Source: an uncultured Microscilla sp.
GTDB taxonomy: Bacteria; Bacteroidota; Bacteroidia; Cytophagales; Microscillaceae
Length of the DNA: 46,848 nucleotides
NCBI RefSeq assembly: GCF_947493425.1
Contig: NZ_CANLRP010000051.1
Location: forward strand, 1 to 46,848
Reading direction: 5' to 3'
Positions 9,593 through 17,569 of this stretch are shown one piece after another. The notes beneath the pieces are model-generated. The model did no database searches, was not told the DNA's origin, and saw only the letters and a list, made by a program, of their open reading frames with translations. Within the stretch, counting starts at the first letter, position 1. Every line of letters begins with the position of its first letter. A program made the translations under genes and the position numbers.

Positions 9593-10078
9593 ATGACAAA
9601 TAAAAAAACACTCATCACATTATTGGTATTACTTACGTTTGTGGTAGGTAATGTAATGGCCCAAGGACGTGGCAAAGGAAAAGGCAAGTGGAAAAAGAAA
9701 AGTGCAGAAGAAAGAGCTACTTTATTGACCAAACGAATGACTGGTCCTTTGAAGCTGACTGCCGACCAGCAAACCAAAGCAAAAGCGATTCACTTAACGG
9801 CTGAGAATCAGATGACAACATTGCGTGCTGATAAAAAAGCAGGTAAGTTGACTAAAGAAGATGCCAGAGCTAAAAGAAAAGAAATTAACAAAACGCGTCG
9901 TCAAGGCATCAAAGGTTTGCTTGATGACCAGCAAAAAAAGAGATACAAAAAATGGCGTAAAAACAGAAACCGAAAAGGCAGACGTAAAGGTAAAGGAAAG
10001 AAGGGCAAAGCAGGCAATGATAATGATAATGACAACGATAATGACAACGATAATGATGATGACAACGGAGGAAAATAA
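9593..10078 (+). CDS. Exported Spy/LTxxQ-like basic protein with Asp-Asn tail
   Basis: A 161-residue protein with an N-terminal signal peptide (cleavage after NVMAQ, about residue 23). A helical region contains LKLTADQQTKAKAI, the LTxxQ-type motif of periplasmic Spy/CpxP proteins. After it comes a strongly basic stretch (KKWRKNRNRKGRRKGKGKKG), then an acidic-polar tail of Asp-Asn repeats ending GGK. The core suggests a periplasmic chaperone-like protein; the basic-acidic C-terminus is not part of the Spy fold and could bind anions, nucleic acid or Ca2+. The ATG at 9593 begins the signal peptide; an upstream TTG extension is rejected. A second, shorter relative lies at 23572-23997. Confidence 0.75.
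   Translation: MTNKKTLITLLVLLTFVVGNVMAQGRGKGKGKWKKKSAEERATLLTKRMTGPLKLTADQQTKAKAIHLTAENQMTTLRADKKAGKLTKEDARAKRKEINKTRRQGIKGLLDDQQKKRYKKWRKNRNRKGRRKGKGKKGKAGNDNDNDNDNDNDNDDDNGGK
10016..10066 (+). repeat. Asp-Asn hexamer repeat inside a coding region
   Basis: Imperfect 6-base units (GATAAT / GACAAC) repeat about eight times in frame and encode (Asp-Asn)n, with one Asp-Asp unit. Synonymous differences (AAT/AAC, GAT/GAC) break the identity between units. Such an array can change length by slippage in steps of two residues without a frameshift. Confidence 0.85.
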
Positions 10079-10097
10079 ACGTTGATAATATTCAAAC

Positions 10098-10133
10098 AAA
10101 AACCACTTGAAGCCTGAGCCTCAAGTGGTTTTT
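10098..10133 (+). terminator. Rho-independent terminator of the Spy-like gene
   Basis: Perfect 13-bp stem AAAAACCACTTGA / TCAAGTGGTTTTT around a 10-base loop, 19 bases past the stop codon, ending in a T run. The A run on the other side would let it work on the minus strand too. Confidence 0.85.
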
Positions 10134-10226
10134 GTCTTTATAATGCTTGGTAATGTGATGTAAAATGGAAAAACCAAGTAATCTAATAAAAAAGTAGTAC
10201 CTGTTTGTCGAGTTGTGTAGTTTTAA

Positions 10227-11291
10227 CTATAAACTAGGACAAGGTAAGCCTCCACTGAGTTTTCTTTTGACCCCCCACTTTTCGGATGATATAAAGTTAA
10301 TACGCAAAGAAATTTCGTGCACCCCAGTAGTAGCAGTGTTAGTAAGCTTAGAAATAGTAAAGTCATAACTGTAGCCCAACGAAAAGTTTCTAAGCCTAAG
10401 TCCTGCCATGGCAATTAGTGATTCATTGTTAGACACCAACTGATCCACCTTTTTGATAGGTAAACCACGATAAAACAAACCTAATGTAAAAGGTGAGTAG
10501 GTCCAGTAAACACCAGCATCTAATTGATCAAAGCCTCCCTGATGTTTGTATAATATGGTAGGGCTGATACTCATCTCTCTATAGCCAGAACGGTACTTGT
10601 CGCGCCAGTTATCCGATTCCCCAATAGGTATTTTTACTCCGGCTTGTAATGTATACCTGATAGGTAGCCTGGATTCCCCCTCAGCGTTTGCCAAAAAGCT
10701 TTGGTTAGGACGGGTAAGGTTATGGGCAGAAAAGCCTAACCACATGTACTCATCGTACAACAAGGCACCAGCAGCTACATTGGCATAATTAACACCACCT
10801 ACAGCCGTAGTAGGATCATTACTGGTGTTTGATATTATTCCGTTGTTATCAAACTGATCGCCAAAAGTAAGGTTAGACACACTACTTCTTAGTACATAAG
10901 ACCCTTGCAAACCCATTCGCAGCATTTTTGGCATTTCTATTCCAAACAACCACCATTGCCCTAAGTCCATTTCATAAGCGTATTGTAAACCCACATCTTG
11001 TGTAGCCGTACCCCCATTACTTATCTCATCATAGGTGTATATCAGCCCTATGCTACTATTGAAGTTTTCAAAATAATGGTCAAAAGACCCAGAGTAAGTA
11101 GTAAAGGAGGCGTCTAAACCTTGCCATTGACGGCGGTAGTTAAGCACCAAACGAGGTGTGTGATCTGACCCGGCAAATGCAGGGTTGATATACAGCGGTG
11201 CAGCATAATACTGAGAAAACTGGGCATCTTGTGCCTGTGCTTTACACAGCATTAGCAGCATAAAAATCAAAAATGTACACCTTTTTAACAT
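10227..11291 (-). CDS. PorP/SprF-family type IX secretion membrane protein
   Basis: A 354-residue outer-membrane beta-barrel-type protein with a signal peptide ending KAQAQ. It opens with the family hallmark QDAQFSQYYAAPLYINPAFAG and continues with LNYRRQW and repeated amphipathic strands, ending with an aromatic-rich strand region. PorP/SprF proteins assist type IX secretion and gliding adhesin export; many genomes carry several, often each paired with a specific cargo. No cargo gene is adjacent here, although a T9SS-sorted protein is encoded at the left end of the window. The ATG at 11291 is chosen; a GTG two codons upstream is possible. Confidence 0.88.
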   Translation of the reverse strand: MLKRCTFLIFMLLMLCKAQAQDAQFSQYYAAPLYINPAFAGSDHTPRLVLNYRRQWQGLDASFTTYSGSFDHYFENFNSSIGLIYTYDEISNGGTATQDVGLQYAYEMDLGQWWLFGIEMPKMLRMGLQGSYVLRSSVSNLTFGDQFDNNGIISNTSNDPTTAVGGVNYANVAAGALLYDEYMWLGFSAHNLTRPNQSFLANAEGESRLPIRYTLQAGVKIPIGESDNWRDKYRSGYREMSISPTILYKHQGGFDQLDAGVYWTYSPFTLGLFYRGLPIKKVDQLVSNNESLIAMAGLRLRNFSLGYSYDFTISKLTNTATTGVHEISLRINFISSEKWGVKRKLSGGLPCPSL

Positions 11292-11536
11292 AAGCACTTT
11301 TTATTTTTAATATAGTAATATTTTTGATTGCTTGAATTTGGGTAATCCCTGAGGTATGAGCGTTTGTTTAAAGTTTTATAAAATGGGCTAAAAAAGTGAT
11401 TTTCAAGTGCTGACACCAAGCAGTACTTTTACCAATCACTTTGGTTAAAGGCAAAGGTATACTTAGTCAGTTTAACAACTTGTACCATTTAACTCCAGAG
11501 AAAAACTTAAGCTCTTAATAGAAAATATAGCTAAAC

Positions 11537-12295
11537 TTAGTAAATAAAAGCTATTTCTTTAAAATTATAAGCCTTTACTTCTTGCGTTTCACCTTCTACC
11601 AATAAACGACCGTATTCATCAATTCCTACAATTTTTCCTTCAAATAAAACGTCGCTTTTAAAAGTATATTTCTTGTCCCACCTAAATAAACAACCTAAAT
11701 ACTCATTTTTCAAGTCATTCACCTGGTATTGTCTCAGTCTCAAGTATGTTTCTTCTATAGATTTCAATAGTTTGGGTATCAATTCTTCTAATGAATAATG
11801 TTGCCCAGTTAGAAGTTTTAACGAGGAAGCCTTTGGAGTTTGAAAGCCCCCTTGGTTAATGTTGAGCCCTATGCCTATAATGGCATGTTCTATGTATTGT
11901 CCTTTAATGACGTTTTCAATCAGAATCCCCCCTAACTTATAATGGTTGTACAAGATATCATTGGGCCATTTGATTTTTAATCCGTCATCTAAATATTGAT
12001 TTAAAAAATTGTATATGCCTAGTGAAATGGCTATATTCAAGTGAAATTGTTCACTTATTTTTAGAAAAGTCGGACATAATACAATAGACAATGTCATGTT
12101 TTGATAAGGCTCCGATTCCCAACGATTCCCCATTTGTCCCCTCCCCGCAGTTTGCTCCGAAGTAAGGATGACTGTCCCCTCAACAACTCTCTCTTTTGCT
12201 GCCAAATTGCGAGCATAAGTGTTAGTTGAGTGACAGGTTGGCAGGTGTATGACAGGTTTACCTACGAATAATGTATTGAGTGTAAGGTTATGCAA
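11537..12295 (-). CDS. birA: Biotin--[acetyl-CoA-carboxylase] ligase, non-regulatory type
   Basis: A 252-residue biotin protein ligase that makes biotinyl-AMP and attaches biotin to the acetyl-CoA carboxylase carrier protein. The biotin/ATP-binding motif GRGQMGNRWESEP and the lysine-bearing KIKWPNDILYN are present, followed by the small C-terminal SH3-like domain (FEGKIVGIDEYGRLLVE). The N-terminal winged helix of bifunctional BirA is missing, so it is not expected to be a repressor. The reading frame starts with TTG at 12295; no ATG gives a full-length N-terminus. It is divergent from rsfS, only 39 bases apart, so the two promoters must overlap; TAATTTTG on the minus strand at 12324-12317 is a candidate -7 element. 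Confidence 0.92.
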   Translation of the reverse strand: MHNLTLNTLFVGKPVIHLPTCHSTNTYARNLAAKERVVEGTVILTSEQTAGRGQMGNRWESEPYQNMTLSIVLCPTFLKISEQFHLNIAISLGIYNFLNQYLDDGLKIKWPNDILYNHYKLGGILIENVIKGQYIEHAIIGIGLNINQGGFQTPKASSLKLLTGQHYSLEELIPKLLKSIEETYLRLRQYQVNDLKNEYLGCLFRWDKKYTFKSDVLFEGKIVGIDEYGRLLVEGETQEVKAYNFKEIAFIY

Positions 12296-12334
12296 ATATT
12301 TTTTGTAATTTTATGGCAAAATTAACTATAAAGG

Positions 12335-12736
12335 ATGAAAATAACTAAAGTAGAGCTTAGTTCTAAGGAATTAAGCAAAATTGTAGTAGAAGGGATGTTG
12401 GAAAAGAAGGCGTTGGACGTGGTGGTGTTAGATCTAAAGAAAATCAATCAATCAATAGCTGACTACTTTGTCATTTGTTCTGGGAACACTGTAAATCAGG
12501 TAGATGCAATAAGTGAATCAATTGAAGAAGTAGTGTATAAGCATATTCAGGAGAACCCCTGGCACAAAGAAGGCAAGGATAACAAGGAATGGATTTTGAT
12601 GGACTACGTGAACGTTGTGGCGCATGTATTTCGTAAAGACAGACGAGACTTTTATGCATTGGAAGATTTGTGGGGGGATGCAATTGTTACGAAGATTGAC
12701 CCTGATAATGACCCAAACAATATATATAATTATTAA
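12335..12736 (+). CDS. rsfS: Ribosome silencing factor RsfS
   Basis: A 133-residue RsfS/DUF143 protein. It shows the family core: DVVVLDLKKI, ADYFVICSGNT, then WILMDYVNVVAHVF and RDFYALEDLWGDA. It binds ribosomal protein uL14 and blocks joining of the ribosomal subunits, lowering translation in starvation. It is the first gene of a five-gene same-strand block; ftsH begins 36 bases downstream. The pairing of rsfS with ftsH next to birA is common in Bacteroidota (general knowledge, not checked here). Confidence 0.93.
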   Translation: MKITKVELSSKELSKIVVEGMLEKKALDVVVLDLKKINQSIADYFVICSGNTVNQVDAISESIEEVVYKHIQENPWHKEGKDNKEWILMDYVNVVAHVFRKDRRDFYALEDLWGDAIVTKIDPDNDPNNIYNY

Positions 12737-12772
12737 GTTAATTAATATCCAATAATGAGGATGTAAAAAACA

Positions 12773-14863
12773 ATGAGCAAAAACAATAATCAAAAAAAGA
12801 AAAAGCTAACTCCCAATAACAATAAGACACCCCAAAGGTCAGGCTATCAGTTTTGGTTGATTACGGTGTTGATTATTCTTATTGCAGGAATTGCCTATTT
12901 CAGTAAAAGTAGTTCGGCTATAGAAATTACTCATCTGAAATTTGATAAAATATTAAGACAAGGTGATGTAGCCAAAGTTGTTGTTGTTAATAAAGAAATT
13001 GTAGAGGTAACGCTTAAAGCCGATTCTCTTAAAAAATATGATAAGCTTTTAAAAGAACAACGCTCTCCCTTAGGGTCAGGTCGTGGACCACACTTTAAGT
13101 TTCACATTTTATCTGGCGAATCTTTCGAAAAACGTTTCAGAGAGGTGCAGGATGAAATGATAGCAAATAAACAAATTGCTGAAAGCGAACGCATAGGTTA
13201 TGAGTCAAAGCAAGACTCAGACTTCACTGGTTTTATCCTCAATTGGGGGTTCTTGTTTTTAATGCTGTTTGGTTTGTGGTTTTTAATGCGTCGTATGACT
13301 GGCGGTGGTGGTCCAGGTGGACAAATTTTTAACATTGGTAAGTCTAGAGCTGCCTTATTTGACGCCGAAAATCGGGTAAAGATCACTTTTAGTGATGTTG
13401 CCGGGTTAGAAGAAGCCAAAGAAGAGGTAAAAGAAATTGTAGATTTTTTGAAACACCCCACCAAATATACCAGTTTGGGTGGTAAAATACCCAAAGGCGC
13501 TTTGTTGGTAGGCCCTCCGGGTACTGGTAAAACCCTGTTAGCAAAAGCAGTGGCAGGCGAGGCTGGTGTACCATTTTTTAGTTTGTCAGGTTCCGACTTT
13601 GTAGAAATGTTTGTAGGAGTAGGAGCGGCACGAGTGCGTGATTTGTTTAAACAAGCTAAAGAAAAAGCACCTTGTATTGTCTTTATAGATGAGATTGACG
13701 CTATTGGACGCTCACGTGGACGTGGACAAATGCCAGGGTCAAACGATGAAAGAGAAAATACATTGAACTCGTTATTGGTTGAAATGGATGGTTTCTCTAC
13801 CGATTCAGGGGTGATCATACTGGCGGCTACCAACCGTCCCGATGTTTTAGATTCTGCATTGATGCGCCCAGGACGATTTGATCGTCAGGTGTCTATTGAT
13901 AAACCTGATATTATTGGTCGTGAGGCCATTTTCAAGGTACACTTGAATCCTTTGAAACTCTCTGACGATGTAGACTCGAAAAAACTAGCTGCTCAAACTC
14001 CTGGTTTTGCTGGTGCAGAGATAGCCAATGTTTGTAACGAAAGTGCTTTAATTGCTGCCCGTAAAGATAAAAAGGCAGTGACTATGCAAGACTTTCAAGA
14101 TGCCATTGACCGGGTAATTGGTGGTTTGGAAAAGAAAAATAAGCTTATCTCACCTAGTGAGAAAAAAATTGTAGCTTATCACGAAGCTGGACATGCAGTA
14201 GCAGGATGGTTTCTAGAGTACGCCGACCCGTTGGTAAAAGTGAGTATTGTGCCTCGAGGAATCGCGGCTTTAGGGTATGCTCAGTACCTGCCTCGTGAAC
14301 AATTCCTGCATACCAAAGAGCAATTGATGGATGAAATGTGCATGACTTTGGGAGGGCGGGCAGCCGAGGATATTATTTTTGGCAGAGTATCAACGGGAGC
14401 TTTAAGCGACCTGGAGCGTATTACTAAGATGGCTTATGGAATTGTAACAGTATATGGGATGAATGATAAAATAGGGAATGTCTCTTTTTATGATTCTAAA
14501 GCAAACTCTGAATACTCTTTTACCAAACCTTACTCAGACGATACAGCTAAAACTATTGACGAGGAAGTAAGAAACTTGATTGCTGAATGTTATGACAGAA
14601 CCAAGGCTTTGCTTACTAATAAAAAGGATAAGTTAGAGATTATAGCCCAAGAGTTATTATCTAAGGAAATTATTTTTCAAAATGACTTGGAAAGACTGAT
14701 TGGTAAAAGACCTTTTGAGAACGAAACTTCTTATGAGACCTACACCAAACATACCAATGGGCAACATAATGATGAAAAAGAAGATGATAGTAAGATCGTC
14801 AATGAAGTAGTGCAGGAGAAAAAAGTAGATGGAGATGATCAACAATCGGATAATAAAGAATAA
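12773..14863 (+). CDS. ftsH: ATP-dependent zinc metalloprotease FtsH
   Basis: A 696-residue membrane AAA+ protease that removes damaged membrane proteins and short-lived regulators. Two membrane helices (about 25-44 and 152-172) flank a periplasmic domain. The AAA module has Walker A GPPGTGKT (247-254), Walker B IVFIDEID (302-309) and the second region of homology RPGRFDRQ (365-372). The peptidase site has HEAGH (470-474) and the third ligand Asp in SDLERI (545-550). The C-terminal 50 residues are highly charged, as is usual. In E. coli FtsH controls lipid A synthesis by degrading LpxC; here lpxH sits two genes downstream, a suggestive but unproven link. Confidence 0.97.
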   Translation: MSKNNNQKKKKLTPNNNKTPQRSGYQFWLITVLIILIAGIAYFSKSSSAIEITHLKFDKILRQGDVAKVVVVNKEIVEVTLKADSLKKYDKLLKEQRSPLGSGRGPHFKFHILSGESFEKRFREVQDEMIANKQIAESERIGYESKQDSDFTGFILNWGFLFLMLFGLWFLMRRMTGGGGPGGQIFNIGKSRAALFDAENRVKITFSDVAGLEEAKEEVKEIVDFLKHPTKYTSLGGKIPKGALLVGPPGTGKTLLAKAVAGEAGVPFFSLSGSDFVEMFVGVGAARVRDLFKQAKEKAPCIVFIDEIDAIGRSRGRGQMPGSNDERENTLNSLLVEMDGFSTDSGVIILAATNRPDVLDSALMRPGRFDRQVSIDKPDIIGREAIFKVHLNPLKLSDDVDSKKLAAQTPGFAGAEIANVCNESALIAARKDKKAVTMQDFQDAIDRVIGGLEKKNKLISPSEKKIVAYHEAGHAVAGWFLEYADPLVKVSIVPRGIAALGYAQYLPREQFLHTKEQLMDEMCMTLGGRAAEDIIFGRVSTGALSDLERITKMAYGIVTVYGMNDKIGNVSFYDSKANSEYSFTKPYSDDTAKTIDEEVRNLIAECYDRTKALLTNKKDKLEIIAQELLSKEIIFQNDLERLIGKRPFENETSYETYTKHTNGQHNDEKEDDSKIVNEVVQEKKVDGDDQQSDNKE

Positions 14864-14873
14864 ATAATATATT

Positions 14874-15521
14874 TTGAGTGCGCGAGAGAATATTTTAAGC
14901 CGTATAAAACAAGCACTAAAAACCCCTACCAAAAATCCAATGCCTAAACCGGATTTTTCGGTAGGGGTTTATACAAAGTCGCAAGAAGAGTATCCAGAAG
15001 TGATTTTTGCTGAAAACTTTAAGCAAAATAACGGGGATTTTTATTATTGCGAAAGTACAGAGATGTTTGTTGACACCCTAAAACATGTATTAACTCAACG
15101 AGATGAGGAAAATATATACGTATGGGAACGTGATTTGCAAAAAATAGTAGAGGCAGGAGACATTAAGTTTACTTATGATGACACTGATTTTTTGCGTGCA
15201 GAAATAGGCATAACTTCTTGTGAGGCATTGATTGCCCGAACCGGTAGCGTGTTGATTTCTTCGCGTCAAACAAGTGGACGTAGACTCTCTATTTATCCTC
15301 CTGTACACATAGTAGTAGCGTATGCATCTCAATTAGTTTATGGCGTTAGAGAGGGATTGGCTTTGATGAATGATAAATATAGCCAAGGTGATTTACCTTC
15401 TATGATTAGCCTCACCACTGGTCCCAGCCGTACCGCTGATATTGAAAAAACCCTGGTACTGGGTGCACACGGCCCCAAAGAAATTATATTATTTTTTATT
15501 GATGACAACTCTGACCACTGA
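14874..15521 (+). CDS. LUD-domain protein (LutC/YkgG family)
   Basis: A 215-residue LUD protein (MSARENILSRIKQAL start; core TSCEALIARTGSVLISS and IYPPVHIVVA). In lactate-oxidising bacteria LutC works with the iron-sulfur proteins LutA and LutB, but neither is present here, so a lactate role cannot be assumed. The start is a TTG at 14874, 10 bases after the ftsH stop; the first residues match the family so the start is credible. Its end overlaps the lpxH start by 20 bases, so translational coupling is likely. The solo LUD gene after ftsH is probably a membrane or cofactor-related housekeeping function not yet defined. Confidence 0.85.
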   Translation: MSARENILSRIKQALKTPTKNPMPKPDFSVGVYTKSQEEYPEVIFAENFKQNNGDFYYCESTEMFVDTLKHVLTQRDEENIYVWERDLQKIVEAGDIKFTYDDTDFLRAEIGITSCEALIARTGSVLISSRQTSGRRLSIYPPVHIVVAYASQLVYGVREGLALMNDKYSQGDLPSMISLTTGPSRTADIEKTLVLGAHGPKEIILFFIDDNSDH

Positions 15522-16311
15522 TTTCCAAATAGAATCGGGTAAAAAAGTGTTTTTTGCCTCTGATTTTCATTTAGGAACACCTACCTATGAGCAAAGCCGC
15601 ATGCGTGAAGGCAAAATTGTAAAGTGGTTACGTTCAATTCAAGCAGAAGCCAGTGCAGTTTTTTTAGTAGGCGATATATTTGACTTTTGGTTTGAGTATA
15701 AGCGTGCCATTCCTAAAGGGTTTGCCCGTTTGCAGGGTACCTTAGCCGAGTTTACTGATGGTGGCATTCCAGTAATCTTTTTTACTGGTAACCATGACTT
15801 GTGGATGTTTGACTACTTTACTCAAGAGCTAGGGGTAGATATATACCATCAGCCGCAAGTATGGACAATTAATCAAAAGAAGTTTTATATAGGTCATGGA
15901 GACGGACTAGGGCCGGGAGATTATACTTATAAACGCTTAAAGAAAGTCTTTACCAATAAATTTGCGCAGTGGTTGTTTGCAAGATTGCACCCTAATTTTG
16001 GGATAGGGCTGGCTGATAGGTGGTCAAAAAAAAGCCGGGCAACCAATATGAAAAAAGACGACCAGTTTTTTGGCGAAGATGAGTGGTTGTGGCAATATGC
16101 CAAAGAGCTTGAAAAAACGATACACCACGATTATTATATTTTTGGTCATCGTCATTTACCCTTAGACCTACCAGTAAACGAAAATAGTCGTTATATTAAT
16201 TTAGGAGAGTGGTTGCATTTTCAAACTTATGCTTGTTTTGATGGTACAAATGTGGTTCTAGAGGCCTTTGAAAAAGATTTGCCCGGTGTATATATATCAG
16301 ATTTGACTTAA
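15502..16311 (+). CDS. lpxH: UDP-2,3-diacylglucosamine diphosphatase (LpxH-type)
   Basis: A 269-residue calcineurin-like metallophosphoesterase of the LpxH family, which hydrolyses UDP-2,3-diacylglucosamine to lipid X and UMP in lipid A synthesis. The metal ligands are visible in order: DFHLG (21-25), GDIFDFWFEY (57-66), GNHD (96-99), the GHGDG loop and GHRH near the C-terminus. It should act as a peripheral membrane protein facing the cytoplasm. The ATG at 15502 overlaps the LUD gene by 20 bases, and the next gene starts 11 bases after the stop. A start further upstream at 15442 has no family sequence. Confidence 0.9.
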   Translation: MTTLTTDFQIESGKKVFFASDFHLGTPTYEQSRMREGKIVKWLRSIQAEASAVFLVGDIFDFWFEYKRAIPKGFARLQGTLAEFTDGGIPVIFFTGNHDLWMFDYFTQELGVDIYHQPQVWTINQKKFYIGHGDGLGPGDYTYKRLKKVFTNKFAQWLFARLHPNFGIGLADRWSKKSRATNMKKDDQFFGEDEWLWQYAKELEKTIHHDYYIFGHRHLPLDLPVNENSRYINLGEWLHFQTYACFDGTNVVLEAFEKDLPGVYISDLT

Positions 16312-16322
16312 CACAATAGTAT

Positions 16323-17171
16323 ATGGTGCTTCACAAGAGAAAAAGAGTATATCTATTGTGCTTTTTATTGGGTCAGTTTGGTGTGTTGGCACCCATACAA
16401 GCTCAAACTTACCAGTTCATCAAAAAACTACCGCTCAATAATATCATACACGCCACTTTTGACCGTAAAAAAAATATATATGTAGCTGATGCTGATGGAA
16501 ATGTAATTCAGTTTGACTCTACAGCAAAAAAAATAAATACCTACTCACCCGAAAAACTAGGGGTTATTACCTCAATGGTCACCTCGCAGACCTTACAACT
16601 GTTTTTATTTTATCAAGATTTTCAGGAATATGTTATTCTGGATCGTTTCCTTAATGAAATAATCCGTCAGAATATTGCACTTCCTACTGTAGGTTATGTA
16701 AAACAAGCTACATTAGCCAGTGACAATAATGTCTGGATTTTTGATGAAGGGGATATGAGTATTAAAAAGTACAATCCCAAAATCAATAAAATCATTGCTC
16801 ATACCTCGCTTGACTTATCCTTAGGGGTAAAGCTTAATGAGGTGATACACTTACAAGAACATGAAAACCTGTTATATCTTTTTGAAAAAACTACAGGCAT
16901 TTGGGTATTTGACAATTTGGGCAGCTTTAAAAAAAGACTACCTTACTCAAATTTACAAAGTTTTAGTTTAGCCAGGAGTTATTTGTATTGGTGGAAAAAC
17001 AAAAAACTTACTAAAATAAATATCTACAATAAGCAGGAACAGCCAGTAAGCATTGCGCTTGATAATGAACCTAAAATGCAGAAAAGCCGTTTATTAACCC
17101 CTTTTATTACTTCTTCTTTATTATTTATTATTACCTCTTCCCAACTGTTAATCTACCAAAAAACCAAGTAG
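16323..17171 (+). CDS. Exported beta-propeller-like protein, hypothetical
   Basis: A 282-residue protein that I cannot place in a named family. An N-terminal basic-hydrophobic signal (1-28, ending PIQAQ) suggests export. The rest has repeated units resembling short propeller blades, such as NIYVADADGNVIQFDS, NVWIFDEGDMSIKKYN and GIWVFDNLGSFKKRL, with periodicity near 40-50 residues, as in NHL or six-bladed propellers. The hydrophobic C-terminus (LLTPFITSSLLFIITSSQLL) could be a last strand or membrane-facing. It follows lpxH by 11 bases in the rsfS-ftsH block; an envelope role is inferred only from that position. Confidence 0.6.
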   Translation: MVLHKRKRVYLLCFLLGQFGVLAPIQAQTYQFIKKLPLNNIIHATFDRKKNIYVADADGNVIQFDSTAKKINTYSPEKLGVITSMVTSQTLQLFLFYQDFQEYVILDRFLNEIIRQNIALPTVGYVKQATLASDNNVWIFDEGDMSIKKYNPKINKIIAHTSLDLSLGVKLNEVIHLQEHENLLYLFEKTTGIWVFDNLGSFKKRLPYSNLQSFSLARSYLYWWKNKKLTKINIYNKQEQPVSIALDNEPKMQKSRLLTPFITSSLLFIITSSQLLIYQKTK

Positions 17172-17569
17172 TATCAAGCGCTTAATGTAAGCTTGCTATT
17201 GGTATAGTACAGCTTATATTTATCACAATTGCTACCCTCACTTTGAGTGTTTTCCTTCATATACCTACCCCTTATATACTTCTGTTTTATTCGGTTTATG
17301 GCGTATTTTTTAAATATATTGGCAATTAGCCAAATATAATTTTTCCATGACCCTCCCTTTACTTGTTTTTGCCTAATAAAATGTGTCTTGGTAATGACTA
17401 AATAATGTGTAGTACTTATTCTTTGTTTTTTGTTACATGTGGTATTTGAAAAGTACAGTGTTTTTTATTCTATTAACAGTTTTTTAACATTATGCTTGGA
17501 TAATCGCTTAGATATTGCCTAGCTTAGAAATAACACTTATTTATTTTTTTATGACTAACCCTCACTTAT
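17172..17569 (+). other. Intergenic region upstream of the SusC-like gene
   Basis: About 400 AT-rich bases with no supported coding frame, most likely the 5' control region of the SusCD operon. No exact TAnnTTTG element is present at a usual distance from the ATG, and no ECF sigma/anti-sigma pair or hybrid regulator is adjacent. Expression control therefore cannot be read from the sequence. Confidence 0.4.

Noticed and set aside
10016..10066. Possible CRISPR-like or promoter repeat
   Set aside because: The units are only six bases, are in frame and have no spacers; it is a coding microsatellite.
9794..10099. Minus-strand open frame with Ile/Val repeats
   Set aside because: It is the reverse of the (Asp-Asn)n and Lys-rich coding sequence; the hydrophobic repeats are an artefact.
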